From IMG/VR virus record IMGVR_UViG_3300044641_000049, positions 1-21,233 of that record: a stretch of DNA of 21,233 nt, one strand, 5' to 3'. Below, piece after piece: positions 6,855-13,279 of the stretch. Below the pieces are notes generated by a model. That model was given only the letters and a program-made list of their open reading frames with translations, ran no database searches and was not told where the DNA came from. The stretch comes from a virus. How positions within the stretch are numbered: position 1 is the stretch's first letter; every line of letters begins with the position of its first letter. A program made the translations under genes and the position numbers.

Positions 6855-7826
6855 CTAAATGGTGTTTATGAGCGTCCAGCTTGTGTTGTCTGTCGTGCTC
6901 AAACTTCCCCAGCCAGGCGACTGCGGATTGTTAATCTCGACCCAATCAGCCGTCTGACTATCATTTATTAGTTCCCACAGGTATCTGCAACTAATAACAT
7001 CCGAAGCTTTTGCGCCTTCCGTTACAGCAACTTGAGATATAAACCGTGTTTGATCCTCATCTGCTGCTGCAACGTCTTCTGTAATCTTGACCATGAACTG
7101 AGCTAACGCGCTGAACATGTCCTCGGTAGCTACAGATTCAACAATTTCTCCTACCGTAATTCTTGTGACATTTGCTGTGTCTGCTATTTGTAGCGTTTCA
7201 GACACCCTTGCTGCAATTCCAAAACCCGACCTAATTGGATCCGCTATATTTGCCGTTTCACTTGCAACACTTGTAAATACAACGCCGCTTGAAACTGTGT
7301 CAGCTACGTTGCCGCTTTCACCAATATTCCTAAATGCCGTTGCAAACACACGAACCGTATCGCTTGCGCTTGCCGTTTCGCGCACTGCTACGCCAAAATC
7401 TGCCTTCGCTGCTACCGCATCTACCGCCGCTGCCGACTCGGATACCGAGTTTGTAAACACCACCAGACTGCTAACTGTATCGGTAATTGATGCCGATTCA
7501 GACACCAAGCCGGGCAGCGCAACCCTGCGTACCACTTGATCTGCTGCGTTTACCGCTTCTGTTACCGCTACCGCCATCGTTAAGTTGGCAGCAACTACAT
7601 CTACAGTTCGAACCGACTCCGATATGAAAACCGCTACCGGAGCCGAACCTACTGTGTTGACACTATCCGATGCGGTAATTAAACCGCCATTACCTAGCCC
7701 CCAACCGTCTGATCCCCACGGGCCGTTACCCCAGCCGCCGTTCGAAATGACAGGGTAGTAGACGGAGCAACCCCAACCGGCCTCGCCCCATGTTCCACTA
7801 CTAAATCCGCCCTCAACGATTGCCAC
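6855..7826 (-). CDS. modular repeat protein, probably tail fibre/spike
   Basis: The protein has 323 residues in three parts. (a) Residues 1-48 are Trp/Gly-rich (GTWGEAGWG, NGPWGSDGWG). (b) Residues 70-269 are ten perfect 20-residue units, plus the start of an eleventh at 270. Every unit has Glu at position 1 and Asp at position 7. (c) Residues 284-323 have Trp at 284, 295, 306 and 317, an exact 11-residue period. The regular length and lack of Cys suggest an elongated beta-solenoid or beta-rod. The start is GTG at 7826 with GGAG 6 nt upstream (7833-7836). An ATG two bases earlier is in another frame. Position among fibre genes supports a tail role; no enzyme motif is seen. Confidence 0.7.
   Translation of the reverse strand: MAIVEGGFSSGTWGEAGWGCSVYYPVISNGGWGNGPWGSDGWGLGNGGLITASDSVNTVGSAPVAVFISESVRTVDVVAANLTMAVAVTEAVNAADQVVRRVALPGLVSESASITDTVSSLVVFTNSVSESAAAVDAVAAKADFGVAVRETASASDTVRVFATAFRNIGESGNVADTVSSGVVFTSVASETANIADPIRSGFGIAARVSETLQIADTANVTRITVGEIVESVATEDMFSALAQFMVKITEDVAAADEDQTRFISQVAVTEGAKASDVISCRYLWELINDSQTADWVEINNPQSPGWGSLSTTDNTSWTLINTI
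6858..6977 (-). repeat. four 11-codon Trp repeats
   Basis: In residues 284-323 of the repeat protein, units begin WELIN, WVEIN, WGSLS and WTLIN at exactly 11-residue spacing, and the last unit is cut short by the stop codon. Each unit has Ile or Leu at about position 4. This C-terminal block is distinct in period from the 20-residue repeats before it. Confidence 0.85.
7020..7619 (-). repeat. ten tandem 20-codon repeats
   Basis: This is a 60-nt period at protein level. Unit consensus is E-(S/T)-x-x-x-x-D-x-(V), with mixed small and hydrophobic residues to position 20, usually S, T or V. E1 and D7 are invariant in all ten units and in the partial eleventh. The units are diverged in DNA, so this is an old repeat kept by protein selection rather than a recent slippage product. 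Confidence 0.9.
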
Positions 7827-7829
7827 ATA

Positions 7830-8003
7830 TTACTCCGCAGACTCCAAATCTTCATCCCTAAACCAGCGTGAATGAACCTGACCATTGTCACCAGTCCACT
7901 CCAGCAGGCACCATACAGTGCCGTCTTCGTCCATACGCATGGATGCAACAGGACCTTGCGGAACGACTCCCTTGAGCCTTACAACATCACCCTTCTTGTG
8001 CAT
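7830..8003 (-). CDS. 57-aa SH3-like small protein (YodC/DUF2158-like)
   Basis: This short gene starts ATG at 8003 and stops TAA at 7830-7832. The protein begins MHKKGDVVRLKG, continues with a central VWCLLEWTGDNG segment, and ends HSRWFRDEDLESAE. The GDVVRLK start, the central WxxLEW-like strand and the terminal F-x-x-E-x-L element resemble the YodC/DUF2158 small beta-barrel family. That family has no firm biochemical role to my knowledge. GGAG lies 6 nt before the ATG, and the gene fills exactly the space between its neighbours, which supports it being real. A nucleic-acid- or protein-binding accessory role is possible. Confidence 0.7.
   Translation of the reverse strand: MHKKGDVVRLKGVVPQGPVASMRMDEDGTVWCLLEWTGDNGQVHSRWFRDEDLESAE
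7833..7836 (-). promoter_or_regulatory. Shine-Dalgarno deciding a GTG start
   Basis: GGAG lies 6 nt before GTG 7826. It is formed by the last codons of the 57-aa gene (GCG GAG TAA), so the repeat-protein gene borrows its ribosome site from the upstream coding end. Confidence 0.7.
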
Positions 8004-8015
8004 ATTTGGCTCCTA

Positions 8016-8591
8016 TTAGGTCGCGTCAAGGTTGAAAGAGTAGGTAACGTTCAGAACGTCACCGCTCACCACCGTACGGTCGCCAGGCGCTTGGAAGTCA
8101 GACACCGAGAACAGTAGGCCAGATGTGCCGGTCGCTACGTTAGCCAGGAACGCGCCAGCAATCGTCGCATTTGCGTTCATGGTAAATGACGCAACAGAAG
8201 ACGCATTGTTGATGTTTGATGGATCTGCCAACGTTGCCGCACCAAACGCAGCCGCCTTTCGGTTGCCCGTGTAATCTGTGTTCTCATCCCAGCCCGGATG
8301 GGTTGGCAGAGTATCGCCGCCAGAGAACGTGGTACTAGCTGATGTGCCGTTAACCAGACCAACATACCAAGCAGCCGTGTAGGTACTGCCGGTGAAGTAC
8401 TTGTTGTTCATGTCTTGCAAGCCGACATTCACAACGAGGTTCGGGCAAATATCTACCCACTTTTCGTTACCCTCGCTGTCATAGCAAGTGACGGTAAACA
8501 CACCGCCTGCCGACAGCTTCTCATCAAAGCCTGTTTTACGGGCGAGAGCGCCGTTGACGGTTTCGCTTGACTTAGAAGTTTCAATGCTCAT
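8016..8591 (-). CDS. beta-rich tail structural protein
   Basis: The protein has 191 residues. A short charged N-terminus (1-27) leads into VFTVTCYDSEGNEKWVDICP and a predominantly beta sequence rich in Asn, Ala, Thr and Gly. A YVGLVNGTSAST segment (about 75-87) and a terminal LNVTYSFNLDAT strand are present. GAGGAG stands 5 nt before the ATG. I recognise the general pattern from environmental podovirus structural proteins lying between adaptor and fibre genes, but no named domain. It is probably part of the tail or an appendage base. Confidence 0.6.
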   Translation of the reverse strand: MSIETSKSSETVNGALARKTGFDEKLSAGGVFTVTCYDSEGNEKWVDICPNLVVNVGLQDMNNKYFTGSTYTAAWYVGLVNGTSASTTFSGGDTLPTHPGWDENTDYTGNRKAAAFGAATLADPSNINNASSVASFTMNANATIAGAFLANVATGTSGLLFSVSDFQAPGDRTVVSGDVLNVTYSFNLDAT

Positions 8592-8600
8592 AGCTACTCC

Positions 8601-9026
8601 TCAATTAATACGTATCAGCGCACTCGACGCCGTGTCAGGTGGCAACACTACAGAAAACGTGCCGTTGCCAGCCTGCGTCTTGTCACTACCAAAATCCAAA
8701 GTGGCTACCGACGCATTTGCTCGAGTGAAGTTGTATATCAACGCCCCTCTAGTTACAAACTGTGCCGGGTTCCACACCACATTATCAAAGCTCACATACA
8801 CAATACCGTTACTGGTCGAGTTGACGGTAACGTTTGCCAACGTCTGACCACCAGCCACGTACCCAGCACCAGTAATCTCGTTGGTCGGAGTGTATTCATT
8901 TGTGTTCTGATCTAGCTCTACATACCCGTCGTACAAAGCCATCTTCAAAGTGTCCGACGCAATGTTCTGGCGGCCATTCAGAATGTCCACCTTGAACTTA
9001 GTAGTCAGACCTTGGTAAATCGTCAT
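8601..9026 (-). CDS. beta-rich tail protein
   Basis: The protein has 141 residues and starts MTIYQGLTTKFKVDILNG. It contains TLKMALYDG (about 26-34), a TNEITGAGYVAGG turn, a WNPAQFVTRGALIYN strand pair (about 86-100) and ATLDFG near the end. This order is common among small phage virion proteins that follow the head-tail adaptor. Its ATG overlaps the stop of the adaptor-like gene (ATGA at 9023-9026), so the two are probably made in linked amounts. A tail or neck function is inferred from neighbours. Confidence 0.6.
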   Translation of the reverse strand: MTIYQGLTTKFKVDILNGRQNIASDTLKMALYDGYVELDQNTNEYTPTNEITGAGYVAGGQTLANVTVNSTSNGIVYVSFDNVVWNPAQFVTRGALIYNFTRANASVATLDFGSDKTQAGNGTFSVVLPPDTASSALIRIN

Positions 9027-9706
9027 GTAACCCTCACCCTAACCTGACCACTACGGTATGCGTCCTGACGCTCCATACCATCGCCCAGACGTTTCAGTTG
9101 ACCCATAGCCTCGTTGTACTTGGCCTCGACGTTGGCAATCAAATCCTGCTCACCCTTCATGTACAAGTACGCCTCGCGCAAGCTGCCATATAGCAGTATC
9201 GGATCGTAGTTGTCACCCAGCCATGTGCGTCCGTCTGGCGCAGTCGTGATTGACTCTGGGTAATAGTAGTAGTGCAGCTCTACCGTGTATGCAGCATCCG
9301 GCGTCGGACCCAAGATAAACGTCAGCTCGTCTGTCACCACATTGCTGGTGGTCGACGGACCAAAGATTGCGTAGTACTGCGGCAATCCTGTATCCGCTGG
9401 CGTAGGGTAAGCAGCCCGAATGTAGTTCACATCCTTGTTCAGCAGGTAGTAATACTCCTCGGTCGCAGTGCCGTAGTTCTCAACCACAGCCAACGAGTAC
9501 ACCGCTAGGAAATCACTTGGCGCAGACAGGTACTTGTTGTTGGTCGACAGAATGCCGGTCTTGTTTGCACGCAGCGCAGGAACCTGCACCGTGTTGTAGA
9601 CACGAGTCTCCGTCTGACGGATAAACGTCGGAATGTAGGAGATAAACTCCTGTTCGTAGTTTTCCGTGTACGACTGAATAGCCGCGACCAACTCCGTGTA
9701 CGTCAT
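9023..9706 (-). CDS. head-tail adaptor-like protein
   Basis: The protein has 227 residues. The N-terminus (MTYTELVAAIQSYTENYEQE) and the IPTFIRQTETRVYNTVQVPALR segment (about 25-46) are helical, followed by a Tyr-rich beta region (EEYYYLL, ELHYYYYPE). A C-terminal helix ends in REAYLYMKGEQDL and a basic tail. This fits the adaptor family exemplified by phage SU10-type podoviruses, which dock below the portal. Coupling by ATGA to genes on both sides and position after the other adaptor candidate agree. The call rests on pattern recall. Confidence 0.65.
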   Translation of the reverse strand: MTYTELVAAIQSYTENYEQEFISYIPTFIRQTETRVYNTVQVPALRANKTGILSTNNKYLSAPSDFLAVYSLAVVENYGTATEEYYYLLNKDVNYIRAAYPTPADTGLPQYYAIFGPSTTSNVVTDELTFILGPTPDAAYTVELHYYYYPESITTAPDGRTWLGDNYDPILLYGSLREAYLYMKGEQDLIANVEAKYNEAMGQLKRLGDGMERQDAYRSGQVRVRVT

Positions 9707-9978
9707 GCCATCGGACCCCTAGCCATTACACCCTTGGTAGCCGCGCCCGTGCCGCGAATCTTGATGCCGGTAGTCTTGGTGTCTTCCCGACCAGGATCGC
9801 CCGCAGACACGCGCTGCACAGCCGTGCGTGGACCCAGCTTGTCAACAGCGATGTTGTTGGGATCTACCATCTTCTTCAGCTTGGCAGACACAGACTTGCC
9901 AGTCATCGTGTGAGGAGGCGCATAAACCGAAGCGGGACCAACCTCTTTCCCACCCTTTTTCATTGAGTACTTTGCCAT
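9703..9978 (-). CDS. small basic Lys/Gly protein with RGTGAATKG tail
   Basis: The protein has 91 residues and starts MAKYSMKKGGKEVGPASVYA. A middle segment is SAKLKKMVDPNNIAVDKLGP, and the C-terminus is GIKIRGTGAATKGVMARGPMA. It is strongly basic, has no Cys or membrane segment, and its C-terminus recurs in other phages in my recollection. It belongs to the set of Lys/Gly-rich small proteins of this region but carries a different C-terminal peptide from the RADG group. Function is unknown. GAGG lies 5 nt before the ATG. Confidence 0.65.
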   Translation of the reverse strand: MAKYSMKKGGKEVGPASVYAPPHTMTGKSVSAKLKKMVDPNNIAVDKLGPRTAVQRVSAGDPGREDTKTTGIKIRGTGAATKGVMARGPMA

Positions 9979-9985
9979 GTCAGCC

Positions 9986-10144
9986 TCACTTGGTTTTTTG
10001 GTTCTGAATGCGAGCCTCGTTGCGCCCGTATTTTTTCAGATCAGCGGTGGTTACGCCACCCTTTTTCATGCCTTTGTGCATACGCTTCTCGTGCCCTCTG
10101 ACTGCTTTGTCAGCTACCGTCTGCATTGACTTCTTGTCCATCAT
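9986..10144 (-). CDS. 52-aa Lys-rich small protein
   Basis: This short gene runs from ATG at 10144 (or the adjacent ATG at 10141) to TGA at 9986-9988. It encodes MMDKKSMQTVADKAVRGHEK, then RMHKGMKKGGVTTADLKKYG and a basic RNEARIQNQKTK end. TAGGAG precedes the start. It shares the MKKGG motif with the 91-aa gene that follows. The fit into a gap between genes, the ribosome site and the related motif support it being coding. No function is known; nucleic-acid binding or virion packaging is possible from charge alone. Confidence 0.65.
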   Translation of the reverse strand: MMDKKSMQTVADKAVRGHEKRMHKGMKKGGVTTADLKKYGRNEARIQNQKTK

Positions 10145-10150
10145 TCACTC

Positions 10151-10573
10151 CTAGTTGATAGTCACGTTTGCTACCGTCGTTTGCGCCACCAAGTTGTTCG
10201 GTGTCAACCCTGCATCATTCGCCCTAGACCCACCTATCGGTGCCCAACCCCACTGCAAGATCCGGCTACCACCACCGGGGAATCCATCCTGCAAGATGTT
10301 TGTGCCAGAGTTGTAGTCTGCCTGCAACCCCGTCATACCAGACTGCCAGTACGACAAATCCGGCCTTGGCTCCCGTACCGCTTGGGGGTCTGAAACCGGG
10401 TAAAGACCTAAACTTAGCTGCGGCTGGTCAGGTTCCCAGCAAGTCGGACACACCTTGATCTTGACGTTCTTCGTCTTGATCGTCAGCGTCTTCAACACTT
10501 TGAGCTGATACCGGAAACCACACCGGTCACACTCTGAAATACTCTTTTTACCACTAGCGTACTTGCTAGGCAT
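10151..10573 (-). CDS. zinc-ribbon phage structural protein
   Basis: The protein has 140 residues. C15-x2-C18 and C42-x2-C45 form a zinc-ribbon-type pair of knuckles (CDRC, CPTC) around a basic strand region. After this come PQLSLGLYPVSDPQAVREPRPD, a Gly-rich linker, and an Asn/Thr/Val C-terminus (NNLVAQTTVANVTIN). The N-terminal MPSKYASGKK and the DPQAxREPRPD segment recur in phages in my recollection. It sits between two adaptor-like genes, which is unusual for a nucleic-acid enzyme and suggests a structural ribbon at the neck. Function is unproven. Confidence 0.65.
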   Translation of the reverse strand: MPSKYASGKKSISECDRCGFRYQLKVLKTLTIKTKNVKIKVCPTCWEPDQPQLSLGLYPVSDPQAVREPRPDLSYWQSGMTGLQADYNSGTNILQDGFPGGGSRILQWGWAPIGGSRANDAGLTPNNLVAQTTVANVTIN

Positions 10574-10576
10574 ACA

Positions 10577-11317
10577 TCACCTATATGTGATCATGCGCGG
10601 CACCAGTCTATCCGGTGCCTTTTCCCGATCCTCGCCAGCCGCCATCTCCCACGCCTCGTCATACTGCGCCTTCAGAAACTGAATGCGCTCCAGACCACCA
10701 GGAACCTTCATCGCCAACCGGTATGCCAACCCGCAGATGATGGCCTCCTGAAAGCGGAATGGGATGTCCTCAACGTTTACACCGTTGCCTGCGTCAAACA
10801 TTCTGCGCAGCCGCCAGTACACGAAGTAGTAGTACGGAGTCTGTGCCGTTCCCTGATCTGGTGACGGCCAAACGTTGATCTGCGGATTCTGCGGTGTTGC
10901 GCCCGGCACGTCTGTTGTCTGGCCGCTACGACGGTTTATCCAGACTTGGATCGGACGCCCTTGCGTGAGCTTGTTCGGGATCGTCGCGTAGGTCGAGACA
11001 GAGATTCGGTTGATGTTGATGTCTGACTGGGTGCCAATCTGACCGGGATTAGTTCGAATAACATGTTCCAGAAGATCCACGGTGTCAATAGGTAGATCAT
11101 AGGTAATCTGCCCTTGTACAAGCGGAATCGTTGCCGACTCGATAGTCCATAAATTGATGCCACGGTTTGCCCACTCCGTCAGCAACAAGTTCAAGCTGCG
11201 CCGAGCGGTACGAAAATCGTAGCCCGTACGCATCTCAAGACCGCAACGCTCGAAAGCTTCTTCGAAGATTTCGTTGACGGTTGGATTGAACGTCGTTGTA
11301 GAAGTGGTGTATGCCAT
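10577..11317 (-). CDS. connector/tail accessory protein, candidate gp4-like adaptor
   Basis: The protein has 246 residues. The N-terminal third is helical (NPTVNEIFEEAFERCGLEMR, GYDFRTARRSLNLLLTEWAN, RGINLWTIE), followed by a beta-containing middle (ITYDLPID, QVWINRRS, INVWPSPD) and a helical C-terminus with LAYRLAMKVPGGLERI. The helical RTARRSLNLLLTEW segment is typical of phage proteins annotated as head-tail connector or tail accessory (P22 gp4-like role). Its ATG overlaps the stop of the previous gene by one base (TAATG). The structural class is fairly sure, the exact homologue is not. Confidence 0.6.
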   Translation of the reverse strand: MAYTTSTTTFNPTVNEIFEEAFERCGLEMRTGYDFRTARRSLNLLLTEWANRGINLWTIESATIPLVQGQITYDLPIDTVDLLEHVIRTNPGQIGTQSDININRISVSTYATIPNKLTQGRPIQVWINRRSGQTTDVPGATPQNPQINVWPSPDQGTAQTPYYYFVYWRLRRMFDAGNGVNVEDIPFRFQEAIICGLAYRLAMKVPGGLERIQFLKAQYDEAWEMAAGEDREKAPDRLVPRMITYR

Positions 11318-11550
11318 TACCTAAATCTCGCAGTCTTCTGTGCTATACCCTTGGGCTGTTTAACAAACTGCTTTCCTGCTTTCTTCCCTGCCCGCTTTGC
11401 CTTCGTCGTGGCGGCATACTCGGCTGGGCTTAGAGCTTTGATAGCGCCTTCTGGCAGGTACCTTTCGCCAGTCTTCGAAGATGGCTTGCCACTCTTTGTG
11501 CGCCATTTCTGGTCTCCCCAGTTTTTAAGCGACTGTTGTGGGGCTTTCAT
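11317..11550 (-). CDS. 77-aa basic protein of a phage-widespread family
   Basis: The start is taken at ATG 11550 (MKAPQQSLKNWGDQKWRTKS), one base after the stop of the upstream gene, rather than the in-frame ATG at 11640 that would overlap that gene by 89 nt. The sequence continues GKPSSKTGERYLPEGAIKAL, SPAEYAATTKAKRAGKKAG and KQFVKQPKGIAQKTARFR. The SLKxWxxQKWRTKSGKPS and GERYLP patterns are common in small proteins of pelagic and freshwater phages. It is strongly basic, with no Cys and no membrane segment. Function is unknown. Confidence 0.7.
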   Translation of the reverse strand: MKAPQQSLKNWGDQKWRTKSGKPSSKTGERYLPEGAIKALSPAEYAATTKAKRAGKKAGKQFVKQPKGIAQKTARFR

Positions 11551-11551
11551 A

Positions 11552-11887
11552 CTAGTCTCTGTACCCGCCGCCAGCGGCTTTGTACTTCTTAGCCACCAAC
11601 TGCGCTTTACGGGCTGACCACTGGCCTGCACGGGTGCCATGCGTTGCTGCGGCCTTTACCTGAGACACAATCTTCTTACGCAGCCCGGGCTTGGTGTAGT
11701 TGCCAGCAGCGTTGACCTTTGACCGCTTGGCAGCGCCACGCACAGCATCCTCCACCGACGGCTTACCTAACCGCACGGAACCGCCCTTGGCATATTCCGT
11801 AAAGTCAGTATTGTCCCGACGAGGTTTTACCCTCGCTTTTGGCATCTTGCTGGGGTTGATATCCCCCATGCCGCGAGATGGTCTCAT
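11552..11887 (-). CDS. basic small protein, DUF5872-like
   Basis: The protein has 111 residues. After a basic N-terminus with YAKGGSVRLG (32-41), the C-terminal part has NYTKPGLRKKI (63-73) and the hallmark AGQWSARKAQLVAKKYKAAG, ending GGYRD (87-111). I associate this with the DUF5872-type family of phage proteins; the number is from recall. It starts with an ATG overlapping the preceding stop by one base (TGATG), the typical linkage in this cassette. No function is known. High positive charge suggests contact with nucleic acid or acidic virion surfaces. Confidence 0.65.
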   Translation of the reverse strand: MRPSRGMGDINPSKMPKARVKPRRDNTDFTEYAKGGSVRLGKPSVEDAVRGAAKRSKVNAAGNYTKPGLRKKIVSQVKAAATHGTRAGQWSARKAQLVAKKYKAAGGGYRD

Positions 11888-12273
11888 CAGACCATCCTAC
11901 CTTTTGTCTTACCTTTTTGGGCAATACCGTCAGCACGAGAAGAAGCGGACTTTACTGCGCCACCCTTCTTCATTATGGATTTCAATCCTGATTTAACTTT
12001 TTGAAGGCCGGAAACGTTTCCAAGAGATGCGTTTTGCATTCCGGGCACAAACTGCTTGAGCGCTGCCTGTGAACCAGCACCAAGACCGCCAAGAGATTGG
12101 CCCAGCCTAGTAGGGGCGGCTATCTGTTGTGTGGGTTGTGGAGAAACTTGCATCGCACGGTTCGGTAGAGTTTTTGCCTGTGTTGGCCTAAATCCTCTGC
12201 CGCCCTTGGTAGCGGCTCCGCCAAATAAGCCCAACGAAGAACCACCTAAAGCCATTTTCTTAACCTTCTTCAT
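11887..12273 (-). CDS. Lys/Gly small protein with RADG C-terminal tag (1)
   Basis: The protein has 128 residues and starts MKKVKKMALGG, followed by a low-complexity Gly/Gln/Pro middle (about 11-80), a short helix (SGLQKVKSGLKSIMKKGG) and the tag SASSRADGIAQKGKTKGRMV (109-128). N- and C-termini resemble those of the three genes upstream while the middle does not. There is no enzyme motif, and the protein is probably disordered and basic. GGAG lies 6 nt before the ATG. The stop overlaps the next start by one base. Function is unknown; an internal head protein or DNA-associated protein is conceivable. Confidence 0.65.
   Translation of the reverse strand: MKKVKKMALGGSSLGLFGGAATKGGRGFRPTQAKTLPNRAMQVSPQPTQQIAAPTRLGQSLGGLGAGSQAALKQFVPGMQNASLGNVSGLQKVKSGLKSIMKKGGAVKSASSRADGIAQKGKTKGRMV
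11890..11949 (-). repeat. C-terminal RADG/GKT tag, copy 4
   Basis: This encodes SASSRADGIAQKGKTKGRMV, the last 20 residues of the 128-aa protein, preceded by KKGGAVK. At protein level it is nearly identical to copy 1 although the two genes share nothing else but their short N-terminal motif. Confidence 0.85.
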
Positions 12274-12287
12274 ATCACGCTCCGTAA

Positions 12288-12899
12288 TTAACAGTAGCCG
12301 CCTTTTTTCATGCCCTTGTTGCCAGCCATCTTAACCATGGTGCCCTTGGTTTTGCCGCGCGATGCGACGCCATCTTTGCTAGGAGCAGCAGTTTTAACTG
12401 AACCCATCTTGGATGCAGCCATACCACCCATCGCCATCTTCTTGACCTTGCCGCCGTACTTCATGCCAGCCTCGGCCATCTCGTGCTTGACCATTGACTT
12501 AGGAGCGCCCTTCTTTTTCATGAACGACACTTCCTTCTTGACCATTGCTTTTGACTCTTTCATTTCGCCTCCTTTGGCTTTCTTGGAAAGGCCAGCTTCG
12601 GAAAGACCGATGGCGATGGCCTGCTTGGGGTTGGTTACTTTCTGACCTGACGATGACTTTAACTTGCCAGACTTGAACTCTTTCATCACAGTTTTAACCT
12701 TGGCTTGTCCGCCCTTGGCAAAGCGCTGCGTCATCTGATCGTTCGGGCCAGACATAGCTTGCGGCTGCATGTTGAACGTCTGATTCATCCCACCGCTCTG
12801 ACCGCCAGCCTGCGGTTGGTTGCCATAGAACGGATAGGTGGGCTGCTGCACTTGGCCGCCAGTAACACCACCATCAGCAAACTTCCGACGCTTTCTCAT
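12288..12899 (-). CDS. Lys/Gly protein with DUF6496-like domain and tag (2)
   Basis: The protein has 203 residues. It starts MRKRRKFADGG, has a Gln/Pro/Met-rich linker (17-60), and then KVKTVMKEFKSGKLKSSSGQ with NPKQAIAIGLSEAG (67-103), which matches the DUF6496 pattern. Next comes a Lys-rich part with MKKKGAPKSMVKHEMAEAG (127-145), a diverged tag (PSKDGVASRGKTKGTMV, 173-189), and a 14-residue extension ending MKKGGYC. Repeated GG motifs occur at 10-11, 63-64, 110-111, 149-150 and 158-159. The DUF6496-type segment is frequent in phages without known role. It overlaps the upstream gene by 4 nt. Confidence 0.7.
   Translation of the reverse strand: MRKRRKFADGGVTGGQVQQPTYPFYGNQPQAGGQSGGMNQTFNMQPQAMSGPNDQMTQRFAKGGQAKVKTVMKEFKSGKLKSSSGQKVTNPKQAIAIGLSEAGLSKKAKGGEMKESKAMVKKEVSFMKKKGAPKSMVKHEMAEAGMKYGGKVKKMAMGGMAASKMGSVKTAAPSKDGVASRGKTKGTMVKMAGNKGMKKGGYC
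12333..12383 (-). repeat. C-terminal tag, diverged copy 3
   Basis: This encodes PSKDGVASRGKTKGTMV in the 203-aa protein, 14 residues before its end. The RADG core has become SKDG, while the RGKTKG part is kept. It is the only copy not at the extreme C-terminus. Confidence 0.6.
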
Positions 12900-13279
12900 A
12901 CCATTTTCCCTCTGGTTTTACCGCGTTGAGCGCAGCCATCGGCGCGGGCAGAAGCAGAACTAACTTTGCCGCCAGATTTCATGCCTTTTGATTTCTCATA
13001 CGCCTCATACTCTTCTTTTACCCGTCGGTCTTTCCTAGCGTTCTCGATCTCAAGCTCCATGCCAGACTTTTGAGGCTTTTCTTGTTCAGTTCTCTTCTTC
13101 GCGTCGCTTATTCTTTTCGCCGCATAAATTGGAAGGCTACTTATTCCCGCAAGTGCTAGACCACTTCCAGCAACATCTAAGGCTTTATCCATCTTAGATT
13201 GGTCGGCGATGTCGCTACCTCTTGCGCGGGTGTACTCATCCATCGGCTGCATACCGCGAACTGGATCTCTTTTAGGCAT
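12896..13279 (-). CDS. small protein with hydrophobic segment and RADG tag (3)
   Basis: The protein has 127 residues. A polar N-terminus with PMDEYTRARGSD leads to a hydrophobic stretch at about 34-53 (LDVAGSGLALAGISSLPIYA). This is long enough for one membrane pass or an amphipathic helix. A charged helix follows (about 58-98), and the C-terminus is KSGGKVSSASARADGCAQ then RGKTRGKMV (101-127). It is the only tagged member with a membrane-like segment. Start and stop overlap neighbours by one (TGATG) and four (ATGA) bases. Function is unknown. Confidence 0.65.
   Translation of the reverse strand: MPKRDPVRGMQPMDEYTRARGSDIADQSKMDKALDVAGSGLALAGISSLPIYAAKRISDAKKRTEQEKPQKSGMELEIENARKDRRVKEEYEAYEKSKGMKSGGKVSSASARADGCAQRGKTRGKMV
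12899..12961 (-). repeat. C-terminal RADG/GKT tag, copy 2
   Basis: This encodes SSASARADGCAQ then RGKTRGKMV, the last 21 residues of the 127-aa protein, preceded by KSGGKV. Differences from copy 1 are few: an inserted S, a small swap, Cys for Ile and the final residues. Confidence 0.85.

Noticed and set aside
11317-11640. Longer start (ATG 11640) for the 77-aa gene
   Set aside because: It would overlap the DUF5872-like gene by 89 nt, and the added residues are merely its frame-shifted end; ATG 11550 directly follows the previous stop.
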